A DNA stretch of 64,000 nt from Streptomyces venezuelae (lineage in GTDB: Bacteria > Actinomycetota > Actinomycetes > Streptomycetales > Streptomycetaceae). Within the stretch, counting starts at the first letter, position 1. Each line of letters opens with the position of its first letter. A model generated the notes under the pieces. It was not told the origin of the DNA. It worked only from the letters and a program-made list of their open reading frames with translations, and made no database searches. Location of the stretch: NCBI RefSeq assembly GCF_008642295.1, contig NZ_CP029190.1, forward strand, positions 5,811,501 to 5,875,500. The letters run 5' to 3'. Of this stretch, positions 41,344-52,119 are shown piece after piece. The translations under genes and the position numbers were made by a program.

Positions 41344-42432
41344 GTGAGAACCGCCGTCGTCATCGGAACCGGCCTGATCGGTACCTCCGCGGCACTCGCC
41401 CTGGCAGGCCGGGGGATCACCGTCCACCTGGAGGACCACGACCCCTCCCAGGCCCGCACCGCCGCCGCACTCGGCGCAGGCACCGACACCCCGCCCGCCG
41501 GCCCGGTGGACCTCGCCGTCATCGCCGTACCCCCGGCCCATGTCGCCGCCACCCTGACCGAGGCCATCGGCCGCGGCCTGGCCCGCGCCTACGTGGACGT
41601 GGCCAGCGTCAAGGGCGGACCACGGCGGGAACTCGAAGCGGCCGGGGTGGACGTCTCCGCCTACATCGGTACGCACCCCATGGCCGGCAAGGAGCAGTCC
41701 GGGCCGCTGGCCGCGACGGCCGACCTCTTCGAAGGGCGGCCCTGGGTGCTCACCCCCACCCGGGACACCGGCCACGAGGTGCTCAACCTCGCCCTGGAAC
41801 TGGTCGCGCTGTGCCGGGCGGTCCCGGTGGTGATGGACGCCGACGCCCACGACAAGGCCGTGGCCCTGGTCTCGCACACGCCGCAGCTGGTGTCCTCCAT
41901 GGTCGCCGCCCGCCTGGAGGAGGCCGACGAGACCGCCGTCCGGCTCTGCGGGCAGGGCATCAGGGACGTCACCCGGATCGCCGCCTCCGACCCCCGGATG
42001 TGGGTGGAGATCCTCTCCGCCAACCCCGGCCCGGTCGCCGACGTGCTGTCCGGCATCGCCGCCGACCTGGAGGAGACCGTGCAGGCGCTGCGCGGCCTCC
42101 AGTCGGCCGACGAGGCGAAGCGGCAGGACGGCGCGGCCGGCATCGAGGACGTACTGCGCCGCGGCAACGCCGGCCGCGACCGGGTCCCCGGCAAGCACGG
42201 TGCCGCCCCCGCCGCCTACGAGACCGTGGCCGTGTTCATCAGCGACAAGCCGGGCGAGCTGGCCCGGATCTTCGCGGACGCCGGCCGGGCCGGGGTCAAC
42301 GTCGAGGACGTCCGGATCGAGCACGCCACCGGCCAGCAGGCCGGCCTGGTCCAGCTGATGGTCGAGCCGCGGGCCGTGCCGCTGCTCACCGCCGAGCTGC
42401 GCGAAAGGGGCTGGGCCCTGCGGCAGCAGTAG
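41344..42432 (+). CDS. tyrA: Prephenate dehydrogenase with ACT domain
   Basis: This 362-residue tyrosine-pathway enzyme starts with the NAD(P) fold VVIGTGLIGTSAALAL. The catalytic histidine is in GTHPMAGKEQSG and a second in VSHTPQLVSS. The last 75 residues are an ACT regulatory domain (VAVFISDKPGELARIFADAG), suggesting feedback control by an aromatic amino acid. GTG 41344 has GAGGAG 8 bases upstream. It stands before cmk with an inverted-repeat element inserted between them. Confidence 0.93.
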   Translation: MRTAVVIGTGLIGTSAALALAGRGITVHLEDHDPSQARTAAALGAGTDTPPAGPVDLAVIAVPPAHVAATLTEAIGRGLARAYVDVASVKGGPRRELEAAGVDVSAYIGTHPMAGKEQSGPLAATADLFEGRPWVLTPTRDTGHEVLNLALELVALCRAVPVVMDADAHDKAVALVSHTPQLVSSMVAARLEEADETAVRLCGQGIRDVTRIAASDPRMWVEILSANPGPVADVLSGIAADLEETVQALRGLQSADEAKRQDGAAGIEDVLRRGNAGRDRVPGKHGAAPAAYETVAVFISDKPGELARIFADAGRAGVNVEDVRIEHATGQQAGLVQLMVEPRAVPLLTAELRERGWALRQQ

Positions 42433-42451
42433 CGGTCCGGGCGGGCGGTCG

Positions 42452-42620
42452 CTAGTGCCGTGACCGGAAAGGTTTGCCGGTAGGCCCGCGGCGTCCGGTG
42501 CGGTGCATCGCAAGGCGGAGGGCCACGGCTCGTACTGGACGTACTTGCGTGGCCCGACAACGCGGCGAGGCGCCGTGCCGGGCGCCGCGGGCCGGTGAAC
42601 CTTTCCGGTCACGGCACTAG
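42452..42620. mobile_element. Inverted-repeat element, copy 2 (MITE-like)
   Basis: This 169-bp element has perfect 23-bp inverted repeats (42452-42474 and 42598-42620, outer sequence CTAGTGCCGTGACCGG). Both ends carry CTAG. Its interior, read on the minus strand, shares GCGTTGTCGGG, GTACG-n5-GTACGAG, CCCTCCGCCTTGCGAT and GACGCCGCGG with copy 1 at 11510-11690, roughly four of five positions over about 105 bp, while the terminal repeats differ in sequence. No coding sequence. It lies between tyrA and cmk. Confidence 0.8.
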
Positions 42621-42714
42621 GCGGGGCCGACCACCGCCGCCGCCCGGTAACCTTGGAGAGGGGCGCTTTGGCGCGCCCGGACTACGTACGCGCAATCAGG
42701 AAGGTGCCCGCCCC

Positions 42715-43437
42715 GTGGAAACCGCCGCTCCGTCTGCCGTGATCGTCGCCATCGACGGTCCGTCCGGCACGGGCAAGTCCAGCACCTCCAAGGCCGTGGC
42801 CGCCAAGCTCGGGCTGCGCTACCTGGACACCGGGGCCCAGTACCGGGCGATCACCTGGTGGATGATCGGCAACGGGGTGGACGTCGAGGACCCGCACGCC
42901 GTGGCGGTCGCCGCCGGCAAGCCGGCCATCGAGTCCGGCACCGACCCGGCCGCGCCCACCATCACCGTGGACGGCCTCGACGCCTCCGGCCCCATCCGCA
43001 CCCAGGAGGTCACCTCCAAGGTGAGCGCCGTGAGCGCGGTGCCCGAGGTCCGCACCCTCATCACCGAGCTCCAGCGCACCATCGCCGCCGGCGCGGAGGG
43101 CGGGATCGTGGTCGAGGGCCGGGACATCGGCACCACCGTGCTGCCCGACGCCGACCTGAAGATCTTCCTGACCGCCTCCCCGGAGGCCCGCGCCGCCCGC
43201 CGCAGCGGCGAGCTCAAGGGCAAGGAGGCCACCGACCTGGCGGCCACCCGCGAGGCCCTCGTCAAGCGGGACGCCGCCGACTCCGGCCGGAAGACCTCCC
43301 CGCTGGCCAAGGCCGCGGACGCCGTCGAGGTCGACACCACCGAGCTCACCCTGGAGCAGGTCATCGAGTGCGTGGTGACCCTGGTCGAGGAGAAGCGGGC
43401 GGCGAAGCAGGCGCAGCGGCAGGCGGCGGCCGGATGA
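42715..43437 (+). CDS. cmk: Cytidylate kinase
   Basis: This 240-residue (d)CMP kinase has P-loop DGPSGTGKSSTSKAVA, the CMP-binding RYLDTGAQYRA, GRDIGTTVLPDADLKIFLTAS and the lid RRSGELKGKEATDLAAT. GTG 42715 (VETAAPSA) has AGGAAGG about 10 bases upstream. It begins the cmk-plsC-der cluster, a standard actinobacterial arrangement. Confidence 0.95.
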   Translation: METAAPSAVIVAIDGPSGTGKSSTSKAVAAKLGLRYLDTGAQYRAITWWMIGNGVDVEDPHAVAVAAGKPAIESGTDPAAPTITVDGLDASGPIRTQEVTSKVSAVSAVPEVRTLITELQRTIAAGAEGGIVVEGRDIGTTVLPDADLKIFLTASPEARAARRSGELKGKEATDLAATREALVKRDAADSGRKTSPLAKAADAVEVDTTELTLEQVIECVVTLVEEKRAAKQAQRQAAAG

Positions 43438-44081
43438 CCGAAACGCCCTCCCTCAAGGGTGCGGCGATCGGGCGGCGGATCGGCATCGGGCTCATGTACG
43501 GGCTGTGGAGGCCCCGTGTGCTCGGCGCCTGGAAGGTGCCGGCCGCCGGGCCGGTCATACTTGCGGTGAACCACTCCCACAACATCGACGGCCCCATGCT
43601 CATGGGGACCGCGCCCCGGCCCGTGCACTTCCTGATCAAAAAGGAAGCGTTCGTGGGACCGCTCGGCCCCTTCCTCGAAGGGATCGGGCAGGTCAAGGTC
43701 GACCGGACCGGCACCGACCGGACCGCCGTCACCAGCGCCCTCGGCGTACTGGCGGACGGCGGGGTCCTCGGGATATTCCCCGAGGGCACCCGGGGCGAGG
43801 GCGACTTCGCCTCGCTGCGGGCCGGCCTTGCGTACTTCGCCGTACGCTCCGGGGCCGCCATCGTCCCGGTCGCCGTCCTGGGCAGCAGTGAGCGCCCCGG
43901 CCGGCTGGTCAAGGCGCTTCCGCCGCTGAGGAGCCGCATGGACATCGTCTTCGGCGACCCCTTCCGGGCCGGGGACGGCAGCGGGCGACGGACCCGCACG
44001 GCCCTGGACGAGGCCACCGTACGGATCCAGGACCGTCTGACCGCCCACCTGGCGGAGGCCAGGCGTCTCACCGGGCGATAG
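43434..44081 (+). CDS. 1-acyl-sn-glycerol-3-phosphate acyltransferase-like protein
   Basis: This 215-residue PlsC-family acyltransferase has the HX4D motif in VNHSHNIDGPMLM and the substrate-binding FPEGTRGEGDF. A hydrophobic N-terminal segment suggests membrane association. ATG overlaps the cmk stop (ATGA). It should transfer an acyl chain to lysophosphatidate or a similar acceptor; the exact substrate is not shown. Confidence 0.92.
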   Translation: MTETPSLKGAAIGRRIGIGLMYGLWRPRVLGAWKVPAAGPVILAVNHSHNIDGPMLMGTAPRPVHFLIKKEAFVGPLGPFLEGIGQVKVDRTGTDRTAVTSALGVLADGGVLGIFPEGTRGEGDFASLRAGLAYFAVRSGAAIVPVAVLGSSERPGRLVKALPPLRSRMDIVFGDPFRAGDGSGRRTRTALDEATVRIQDRLTAHLAEARRLTGR

Positions 44082-44159
44082 GCCAGACTTGAACCAGTAG
44101 TGGACCGGCGCAGCCGCGCGGGTGCCACCGATCACCACGAACGACGAGGAACGGACTTC

Positions 44160-45614
44160 ATGAACGACCAGCACGACCACGGAGCGCTCGGCGACGCCGA
44201 GTACGCGGAGTTCATGGAGCTCGCGGCGGAAGAGGGCTTCGACATCGAGGACGTCGAGGGCGCCATCGAGGAGGCGGGCCACGGCCCGCTCCCCGTCCTC
44301 GCCGTCGTCGGCCGCCCGAACGTCGGCAAGTCGACCCTGGTGAACCGGATCATCGGCCGCCGCGAGGCGGTCGTCGAGGACAAGCCCGGCGTCACCCGCG
44401 ACCGCGTGACCTACGAGGCCGAATGGGCCGGCCGCCGCTTCAAGGTGGTCGACACCGGCGGCTGGGAGCAGGACGTCCTCGGGATCGACGCCTCCGTCGC
44501 CGCCCAGGCCGAGTTCGCCATCGAGGCCGCCGACGCGGTGGTCTTCGTGGTGGACGCCAAGGTCGGCGCCACCGACACCGACGAGGCCGTCGTCCGGCTG
44601 CTGCGCCGGGCCGGCAAGCCGGTCGTACTGGCCGCCAACAAGGTCGACGGCCAGTCCGGCGAAGCAGACGCCTCCATGCTGTGGTCCCTCGGCCTCGGCG
44701 AGCCCTTCCCGGTCTCCGCACTGCACGGCCGCGGCACCGGTGACCTGCTGGACCAGGTCCTCAAGGCGCTGCCCGAGGCCCCCGCGCAGACCTTCGGCGG
44801 AACCCCGCTCGGCGGCCCGCGCCGGATCGCCCTCATCGGCCGCCCGAACGTCGGCAAGTCCTCGCTGCTCAACAAGGTCGCGAAGGAGGAGCGGGTCGTC
44901 GTCAACGAGCTGGCCGGCACCACCCGCGACCCGGTCGACGAGCTGATCGAGCTGGGCGGGGTCACCTGGAAGTTCGTGGACACCGCGGGCATCCGCAAGA
45001 AGGTCCACCTCCAGCAGGGCGCCGACTACTACGCCTCGCTGCGTACGGCCGCCGCCGTGGAGAAGGCGGAGGTCGCGGTCATCCTGATCGACACCACCGA
45101 GAGCATCAGCGTCCAGGACCAGCGCATCATCACCATGGCGGTCGAGGCCGGCCGTGCGATCGTGATCGCCTACAACAAGTGGGACGAGCTCGACGAGGAG
45201 CGCCGCTACTACCTCGAGCGCGAGATCGAGACCGAGATGCAGCAGGTGTCCTGGGCGCCCCGGGTGAACGTCTCGGCGCTCACCGGCCGTCACATGGAGA
45301 AGCTGGTCCCGGCCATCGAAACGGCCCTGGCGGGGTGGGAGACGCGGGTCCCGACCGGCCGGCTGAACGCCTTCCTCGGTGAGATCGTCGCCGCCCACCC
45401 GCACCCGATCCGCGGCGGCAAGCAGCCGCGCATCCTGTTCGGCACCCAGGCGGGCACCAAGCCGCCGCGGTTCGTGCTGTTCGCCTCCGGCTTCCTGGAG
45501 CACGGCTACCGCCGCTTCGTGGAGCGCCGCCTGCGCGAGGAGTTCGGCTTCGAGGGCACCCCGATCCACATGTCGGTGCGGGTGCGCGAGAAGCGCGGCG
45601 CCAAGAAGAAGTAA
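44160..45614 (+). CDS. der: GTPase Der (EngA)
   Basis: This 484-residue double GTPase acts in 50S assembly. Two G1 motifs read [10 protein letters not shown] and [10 protein letters not shown], with DTGG and DTAG G3 motifs, NKVD and NKWD G4 motifs, and a C-terminal KH-like domain ([18 protein letters not shown]) ending in Lys. The 55-residue acidic N-terminal extension is usual for actinobacteria. ATG 44160 has AGGAA upstream. Confidence 0.96.
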   Translation: MNDQHDHGALGDAEYAEFMELAAEEGFDIEDVEGAIEEAGHGPLPVLAVVGRPNVGKSTLVNRIIGRREAVVEDKPGVTRDRVTYEAEWAGRRFKVVDTGGWEQDVLGIDASVAAQAEFAIEAADAVVFVVDAKVGATDTDEAVVRLLRRAGKPVVLAANKVDGQSGEADASMLWSLGLGEPFPVSALHGRGTGDLLDQVLKALPEAPAQTFGGTPLGGPRRIALIGRPNVGKSSLLNKVAKEERVVVNELAGTTRDPVDELIELGGVTWKFVDTAGIRKKVHLQQGADYYASLRTAAAVEKAEVAVILIDTTESISVQDQRIITMAVEAGRAIVIAYNKWDELDEERRYYLEREIETEMQQVSWAPRVNVSALTGRHMEKLVPAIETALAGWETRVPTGRLNAFLGEIVAAHPHPIRGGKQPRILFGTQAGTKPPRFVLFASGFLEHGYRRFVERRLREEFGFEGTPIHMSVRVREKRGAKKK

Positions 45615-45638
45615 CTGCGGGAGCAGCCGTGCGGGGGT

Positions 45639-45989
45639 TCAGTAGCCCCGGCGCGGAGCGGGCGGCAGGGCCGCCGGGATGTGGTGCATCCCGGTCTGGT
45701 GCTGCCGCCCGCTGCCGTATCCGGAGGTGCCGGCGTGGGTGGGCTGGGGGGTGTAGGAGGCGGGCCAGGGTTCGGTCTGCCATGCGGAACCGTTCCAGCC
45801 GCCGACTCCGCTGTGGCCGCTGCCGTACGGGCTCTGGTGGCCGGCGGTGGCGGAGGGGCCGGACCCGAACGCCGTGAACCCGAGGTCCTCCTCGCCCGTC
45901 CGGTCGTACGGCAGGGCCCGGAAGGCCCGCAGGTACTCCGAGTACAACGCGTCGTAGATCGGGGTCTGCGAGGCGCTGTGCGTCCGCAT
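45639..45989 (-). CDS. Hypothetical protein, Gly/Ser-rich C-terminus
   Basis: This 116-residue protein has a short conserved-looking N-terminus (SQTPIYDALYSEYLRAFRALPYDRTG) followed by a Gly/Ser/His/Tyr-rich low-complexity tail. No domain is recognised. ATG 45989 is chosen; an upstream GTG at 46019 would add ten residues. No Shine-Dalgarno is clear. It converges with der, with 24 bases between the stops. Confidence 0.65.
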   Translation of the reverse strand: MRTHSASQTPIYDALYSEYLRAFRALPYDRTGEEDLGFTAFGSGPSATAGHQSPYGSGHSGVGGWNGSAWQTEPWPASYTPQPTHAGTSGYGSGRQHQTGMHHIPAALPPAPRRGY

Positions 45990-46099
45990 CGGGGGGATGT
46001 GGGGGTCGTATGAATGCACGTATCTGCCAACGAACCCGAGCCGCTGCGGATGCGGGCGGGCGGCAGAACAGGCCGGGAAAACGCCGAAAAACACAGATC

Positions 46100-46134
46100 G
46101 CCGGGGGTGTGTGGAGAGACCACACACCCCCGGC
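46100..46134 (-). terminator. Terminator of the 46156-46959 gene
   Basis: GCCGGGGGTGTGTGG pairs with CCACACACCCCCGGC around AGAGA. On the minus strand it is followed by a TTTTT run a few bases on. It lies 22 bases after the stop codon of the upstream minus-strand gene. Confidence 0.85.
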
Positions 46135-46155
46135 GCAACGCGGTGACCGGAACGG

Positions 46156-46959
46156 TCAGGTACCGGCGAGGGGCATCGAGGCGGCCACCAGCTTCCCGGC
46201 GGCGGCGGCCTTGTCCAGGGCGTCGCGGAGCAGGTCCTCGCGGGGCTGCTGGCCGATGGAGCCGACCGGGGCCGCGTAGAGCAGGACGCGCTGGGTGCGG
46301 TTGACGGCGGCCCGCCAGCCGTCGGTGACGGACAGCGCCTGGTGGGCCTGCCACCAGGCGACCTGACCGCTGCCCTCGCTGCCCGGCTGCAGTACGGCGT
46401 GCAGCTGGCCGGCCGCCAGCAGCACCGACCAGCCCGCCAGCGGGGAGGGCACCTCGGCGGTGTTCGTGACCGGGATGAAGCCCTGCTCGATCAGCAGCGG
46501 CAGGAAGTCGTCCCCGGGGCCGGTGGTGCCGGGCCGGGCGATGGGGGCGGTCGGCTCCACCACCAGGGCCGGGTGCAGATCGCCCCCGATCAGCACCAGC
46601 CCGCTGGTGATGCCGAGGACGGCCTGGCCGCCCGGCACCGGCGGCGCGGTGCCGTCGGCGGTGGCGGCTGCGGTACCGGGCGAGTCACCGGTGATGGAGG
46701 CGACGGCCCCCTGGAGCTGCTCCTCGGACACGGTCACGACCTGGGACGGGATGCAGGTCGCGTGGGCGAAGGCGAGAACGGCGGTCTCCTCGCCCACGAA
46801 CAGCACGGTGCTGGTGCGTTCGCGCTCGGAGTTGCCCGGGGTGCGGCAGGAGGTGCAGTCGTAACTGCCCGGCGCGTTGTCGCCGGCGAGCAGCAGGTCG
46901 GCTTCTTCGTCGCCGATCTCGGCGCGTACGTCATCACTGACGTCGAGCATGCGCGGCAC
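46156..46959 (-). CDS. Hypothetical protein
   Basis: This 267-residue soluble protein has no recognised domain. It starts at GTG 46959 (PRMLDVSDDVRAEIGDEE) with GGAG 7 bases upstream; ATG 46950 is an alternative. The pattern of short strands and helices over two similar halves and a DCTSC motif near residue 36 suggest a compact alpha/beta fold, perhaps SseB-like. No signal peptide or membrane segment. It is transcribed alone with its own terminator. Confidence 0.75.
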   Translation of the reverse strand: MPRMLDVSDDVRAEIGDEEADLLLAGDNAPGSYDCTSCRTPGNSERERTSTVLFVGEETAVLAFAHATCIPSQVVTVSEEQLQGAVASITGDSPGTAAATADGTAPPVPGGQAVLGITSGLVLIGGDLHPALVVEPTAPIARPGTTGPGDDFLPLLIEQGFIPVTNTAEVPSPLAGWSVLLAAGQLHAVLQPGSEGSGQVAWWQAHQALSVTDGWRAAVNRTQRVLLYAAPVGSIGQQPREDLLRDALDKAAAAGKLVAASMPLAGT

Positions 46960-48094
<1,135 letters not shown>

Positions 48095-48391
48095 CCGGTG
48101 CCGGTGGCCTCGCCGGGCCGCGGCCCGGGAACGGGCGCGGCATCCGAGCCGCCGCGGGCGCAGTCGGCGCCGGTGGCCGTGCCGGCACCCGTGCCTGCGC
48201 CGGTGCCGTCGCCGGGCGTGGAGCCCGCGCCGGTGCCGGTGGCCTCGCCGAGCCTCGGCCCGGAACCGGGCGCGGAGCCCGGGCCGGCACTCGTGCCGGG
48301 CGGGGCGGCCACGCCGAGGGCTGAGGCCGTTCGGCCCGTTGGGGGCGGCTCCTCCGGGGCAACCCGGGCGACGCGCGCGGTGGGTTCTTGA
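48095..48391 (+). pseudogene. Detached in-frame tail of the Rpf-like gene
   Basis: The 98 codons after the TAG at 48092 continue the same frame and the same repeat style ([30 protein letters not shown]) and end at TGA 48389-48391. It has no start signal or domain of its own. It was most likely part of the preceding protein. Confidence 0.7.
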
Positions 48392-48464
48392 AACCGGGTG
48401 CCGGCGGTGCCCAACCTGGCCGCATCGGGCCGGACGGCCCGGTCCGACACCGGTGGTGAACCAC

Positions 48465-48965
48465 ATGCACCTGGGCAGACCCGCGCGCACGGCAGTCCGG
48501 TCGGCGGCCGTGCTGCTCTTCCTCGTACCCGCGGCGGCCGGCTGCTCCTCCGACGGGGGTGGCGGCAGCCGGCCCGCGGCGAGCAGCCCGGCCGTCTCCG
48601 GGCCCGTCGACCCCACCCGGGCCAAGGCCGAGATCGAGAAGAACTGGGAGGCCTTCTTCGCCGCCGCGACCCCCGCCGCACAGCGGGCCGGGCTACTGGA
48701 GAACGGTGCCGCGCTCGAACCCCTGCTGGCCGGGCTCAGCACCGAGTCCCTCTCGGCCAAGCCATCCGCCCGGGTGACCGAGGTGTCCTTCACCTCGCCC
48801 ACCGGAGCCCGGGTCACGTACGACCTGCTCGTCGGCGGTACCGCGGTGCTGCCCGGCAGCAAGGGCACGGCCGTCCTGCAGGACGGGGTCTGGAAGGTGT
48901 CCGCCAAGACCGTCTGCGACCTGGTCGCCCTCAGCGGCAAGTCCGTACCGGGCGTGGGCTGCTGA
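48465..48965 (+). CDS. Putative lipoprotein
   Basis: This 166-residue protein has a lipoprotein signal (RTAVRSAAVLLFLVPAAAGC, cleavage before Cys27), then a Gly/Ser linker and one small alpha/beta domain (AEIEKNWEAFFAAATPAAQR to GVWKVSAKTVCDLVAL). That domain resembles the low-molecular-weight antigen MTB12-like or SnoaL-type folds in layout, but I do not recognise it firmly. ATG 48465 has no good Shine-Dalgarno. It lies 73 bases downstream of the Rpf-like frame. Confidence 0.75.
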   Translation: MHLGRPARTAVRSAAVLLFLVPAAAGCSSDGGGGSRPAASSPAVSGPVDPTRAKAEIEKNWEAFFAAATPAAQRAGLLENGAALEPLLAGLSTESLSAKPSARVTEVSFTSPTGARVTYDLLVGGTAVLPGSKGTAVLQDGVWKVSAKTVCDLVALSGKSVPGVGC

Positions 48966-49046
48966 CACCGCCTCCTCACCCGAGCGGGTGTCGAACGGGT
49001 TCCGTACGGTGCCGGAGCAGCCGGACCGCGCTGGCAGACTCGGGGC

Positions 49047-50102
49047 ATGCTGGAGACCTCCGCACGACTGCTGCGCCTGCTGTCCCTGTTGCAGGCCCAC
49101 CGCGAATGGACCGGGGCCGATCTCGCGGAGCGCCTCGGGGTGACCCCGCGTACGGTCCGCCGGGATGTGGACCGGCTGCGCGAGCTCGGCTATCCCGTCA
49201 ACGCCAGCCCGGGCACCGGCGGGGGCTACTCGCTGGGCGCGGGCGCCGAACTGCCCCCGCTGCTCCTCGACGACGACGAGGCGGTGGCCGTCGCCGTCGG
49301 GCTGCGCACCGCAGCCGGCAACGGGGTGGAGGGGATCGGCGAGGCGTCCGTACGGGCGCTGGCCAAGCTGGAACAGGTGCTGCCGGGCCGGCTGCGGCGG
49401 CGGGTGTCCACCCTCAACGAGTTCACAGTGCCCATGCTGCGCGGCCCCCAACACTCCACGGTCGACGCCTCCGTCCTCACCGAGCTGGCCGCCGTCTGCC
49501 GGGACAACGAGCGGCTCCGGTTCGGCTACCGGGACCACGAGGGCGCGGTGACCCGGCGGACCGTGGAGCCGCACCGGCTGGTGTGCAGCGAGCGCCGCTG
49601 GTACCTGGTCGGCTGGGATGTGGACCGGGCCGACTGGCGGACCTTCCGGGCCGACCGGATCGAGCCGAAACCGCCGCACGGCCCGCGCTTCACCCCGCGT
49701 ACCCCGCCGGCCGAGGATCTGGCGGCCTATGTGTCCCAGGGCGTCTCGCAGCGGGCGTACGCCGCCCAGGCGGTGATCCGGCTGCATGTGCCGGCCGAGG
49801 AGGCGGCGCAGGAGATCTCCCCGTCGGCCGGGGTGCTGGAGCCGGTGGACGCGCACACCTGCCTGCTGCACACCGGGGCGGTGAGTCTGGACGTCCTGGT
49901 GGTCCATGTGCTGCTGATGGGCTTCGAGTTCGAGGTGGTGGAGCCGCCGGAGCTGGCCGAGCGGATCAGGGACGCCCGGGATCTGCTGGTCCGGGCAGTT
50001 CACCGGTCTGCGGATCCCGCTGCCGGAACTGCTGCTCCGCGTACTGCGGATGGTGCAGGTCGAAGGCCGGGGACTCGGAGCGGATCCGGGGCAGTTCGGT
50101 GA
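49047..50102 (+). CDS. HTH-WYL transcriptional regulator
   Basis: This 351-residue regulator has an N-terminal helix-turn-helix ([28 protein letters not shown] is split, then [15 protein letters not shown]) and a WYL sensor domain ([25 protein letters not shown]). Many WYL proteins respond to nucleic-acid or nucleotide ligands. The gene's last 137 bases run antisense to the 3' end of ctaD, which encodes the Pro/Gly/Arg-rich tail here. ATG 49047 is not preceded by a strong Shine-Dalgarno. Confidence 0.9.
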   Translation: MLETSARLLRLLSLLQAHREWTGADLAERLGVTPRTVRRDVDRLRELGYPVNASPGTGGGYSLGAGAELPPLLLDDDEAVAVAVGLRTAAGNGVEGIGEASVRALAKLEQVLPGRLRRRVSTLNEFTVPMLRGPQHSTVDASVLTELAAVCRDNERLRFGYRDHEGAVTRRTVEPHRLVCSERRWYLVGWDVDRADWRTFRADRIEPKPPHGPRFTPRTPPAEDLAAYVSQGVSQRAYAAQAVIRLHVPAEEAAQEISPSAGVLEPVDAHTCLLHTGAVSLDVLVVHVLLMGFEFEVVEPPELAERIRDARDLLVRAVHRSADPAAGTAAPRTADGAGRRPGTRSGSGAVR

Positions 50103-51663
50103 AGTTGTGGCGGGGCGGCGGGCAGCTTGTCGCCCATTCCAGTGAGCGCCCGTAGCCCCAGGGGTCGTCCACGTCCACCCTCACGCCGTACCGGTGGGTC
50201 TTCCAGACGTTGTAGAGGAACGGCAGCGTGGAGAGGCCGAGGAGGAAGGCGCCGATGGTGGAGATGGTGTTGAGCACGGTGAAGCCGTCGGCCGCCAGGT
50301 AGTCGGCGTACCGGCGGGGCATGCCCTCGGCGCCCAGCCAGTGCTGGACCAGGAAGGTGGTGTGGAAGCCGATGAAGAGGGTCCAGAAGTGGATCTTGCC
50401 AAGCCGTTCGTCGAGCAGCTTGCCGGTGAACTTGGGCCACCAGAAGGAGAAGCCGGCGAAGGTCGCGAAGACCACCGTGCCGAACACCGTGTAGTGGAAG
50501 TGCGCGACCACGAAGTACGAGTCGGTGACCTGGAAGTCCATCGGTGGGGAGGCCAGGATCACCCCGGTGAGCCCGCCGAGCAGGAAACTGACCAGGAAGC
50601 CGACGGACCACAGCATCGGGGTCTCGAAGGACAGTGATCCCTTCAGCATGGTGCCGGTCCAGTTGAAGAACTTCACCCCGGTCGGCACTGCGATCAGGAA
50701 GGACAGCAGGGAGAAGAAGGGCAGCAGCACCGCGCCGGTGGCGAACATGTGGTGGGCCCACACCACCACCGACAGCCCGGTGATGGCCATGGTCGCGGCG
50801 ACCAGGGTCACGTACCCGAAGACCGGCTTGCGCGAGAACACCGGCAGGATCTCGGTGACGATCCCGAAGAACGGCAGCGCGATGATGTAGACCTCGGGAT
50901 GCCCGAAGAACCAGAACAGGTGCTGCCACAGCAGGGCTCCGCCGAACTCGGGCTGGAAGACCACCGAGCCGAAGCGGCGGTCGGACTCCAGGACCAGCAG
51001 CGAGGCGGCGAGCACCGGGAACGCGAACAGCACCAGGACCGAGGTGAGCAGCACGTTCCAGGTGAAGATGGGCATCCGGAACATGGTCATACCGGGCGCG
51101 CGCATCCCGATGATGGTGGTGATGAAGTTGACCGCGCCGAGGATCGTGCCGAAGCCGGAGAGCGCCAGGCCCATGATCCACATGTCGGCGCCGATGCCGG
51201 GGGACCGTTCCAGGCTGTTGAGCGGGGCGTACGCGGTCCAGCCGAAGCTGGCCGGGCCGGTGGGGGTGAGGAGCGATCCCAGCACGATCAGCCCGCCGAA
51301 CAGGAACAGCCAGTAGGACAGCATGTTCAGCCGGGGGAAGGCCACGTCCGGGGAGCCGATCTGAAGCGGCATGATCTCGTTGGCGAAACCGGCGAAGGTC
51401 GGGGTCGCGAAGAGCAGCAGCATGATCGTGCCGTGCAGGGTGAAGGCCTGGTTGAACTGGTCGTTCGAGATCAGCTGGAGGCCGGGCCGGGCCAGCTCGG
51501 CCCGCATCAGCAGGGCCAGCAGACCGGCCACCAGGAAGAATCCGAACGAGGTGACCAGGTACAGGTGGCCGATCTTCTTGTGGTCGGTGGTGGTCAGCCA
51601 GTCGACCAGCAGCCGGCCCCGGTGCCGGACCGCAGGAGTGGCCGTCCCTGTCGCCGTTCCCAT
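49966..51663 (-). CDS. ctaD: Cytochrome c oxidase (aa3-type) subunit I, stand-alone copy
   Basis: This 565-residue membrane protein has 12 helices. The heme/copper ligands are present: low-spin heme His in [12 protein letters not shown], the Cu-B His-Tyr pair in [15 protein letters not shown] in [11 protein letters not shown], and the heme histidines in [14 protein letters not shown] 51663 has GAGGGG 8 bases upstream. There is no ctaC, ctaE, ctaF or qcr gene beside it, so it is a solitary copy; Streptomyces often carry more than one ctaD. Its C-terminus overlaps the WYL gene by 137 bp. Confidence 0.93.
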   Translation of the reverse strand: MGTATGTATPAVRHRGRLLVDWLTTTDHKKIGHLYLVTSFGFFLVAGLLALLMRAELARPGLQLISNDQFNQAFTLHGTIMLLLFATPTFAGFANEIMPLQIGSPDVAFPRLNMLSYWLFLFGGLIVLGSLLTPTGPASFGWTAYAPLNSLERSPGIGADMWIMGLALSGFGTILGAVNFITTIIGMRAPGMTMFRMPIFTWNVLLTSVLVLFAFPVLAASLLVLESDRRFGSVVFQPEFGGALLWQHLFWFFGHPEVYIIALPFFGIVTEILPVFSRKPVFGYVTLVAATMAITGLSVVVWAHHMFATGAVLLPFFSLLSFLIAVPTGVKFFNWTGTMLKGSLSFETPMLWSVGFLVSFLLGGLTGVILASPPMDFQVTDSYFVVAHFHYTVFGTVVFATFAGFSFWWPKFTGKLLDERLGKIHFWTLFIGFHTTFLVQHWLGAEGMPRRYADYLAADGFTVLNTISTIGAFLLGLSTLPFLYNVWKTHRYGVRVDVDDPWGYGRSLEWATSCPPPRHNFTELPRIRSESPAFDLHHPQYAEQQFRQRDPQTGELPGPADPGRP

Positions 51664-52119
51664 CGATGGTCCCCTCACTGAGGTGCCTCAGACCCGGGTG
51701 ACGATGCTCGCAGTAGCTCCGGGCAACGGCGCGGGGACGCGCCAGTGAAGAAGAAGTGAGGGTTCGGAGCGGGTTGTGGCGGTCCGGTCCGCGACCGGAG
51801 TCGGAATCGGTGTGTGCGGGCCGTAAGAGGGCTTGAAGGGCGGCTCGGCCGGAATCCCCGGAGGGGAATTCCGGCCGAGCCGGGAAGGAATGCAAAAGAG
51901 TGTCTGCGCCGGGCGTGTCGCGCGCTGGAAAACAATTCGCGGACCGCTCGAATCGTATGTCGGCGCCGCCGTTGCCCGGTCAAAGAGTTGTCGACATTCC
52001 GTGACCTAAGCGTGACCCGATTCGGCTGAAAGTATGGGCGTGACGCTGACGCGGGACCGGACGGTGGCGGGCGGGGTGTGCGTACCGGCCCGGTCCCGGG
52101 GTGCCGGGAGGCCGGCGCG
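51664..52119. other. Intergenic region with a long hairpin
   Basis: These 456 bp between two minus-strand genes (ctaD downstream, PAP2 upstream) hold no credible gene. A hairpin pairs 51841-51855 with 51868-51882 perfectly (CGGCTCGGCCGGAAT), with a nested CCCC-GGA-GGGG loop; it is probably the terminator of the PAP2 transcript. The ctaD promoter should lie within about 51670-51830. Confidence 0.7.
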
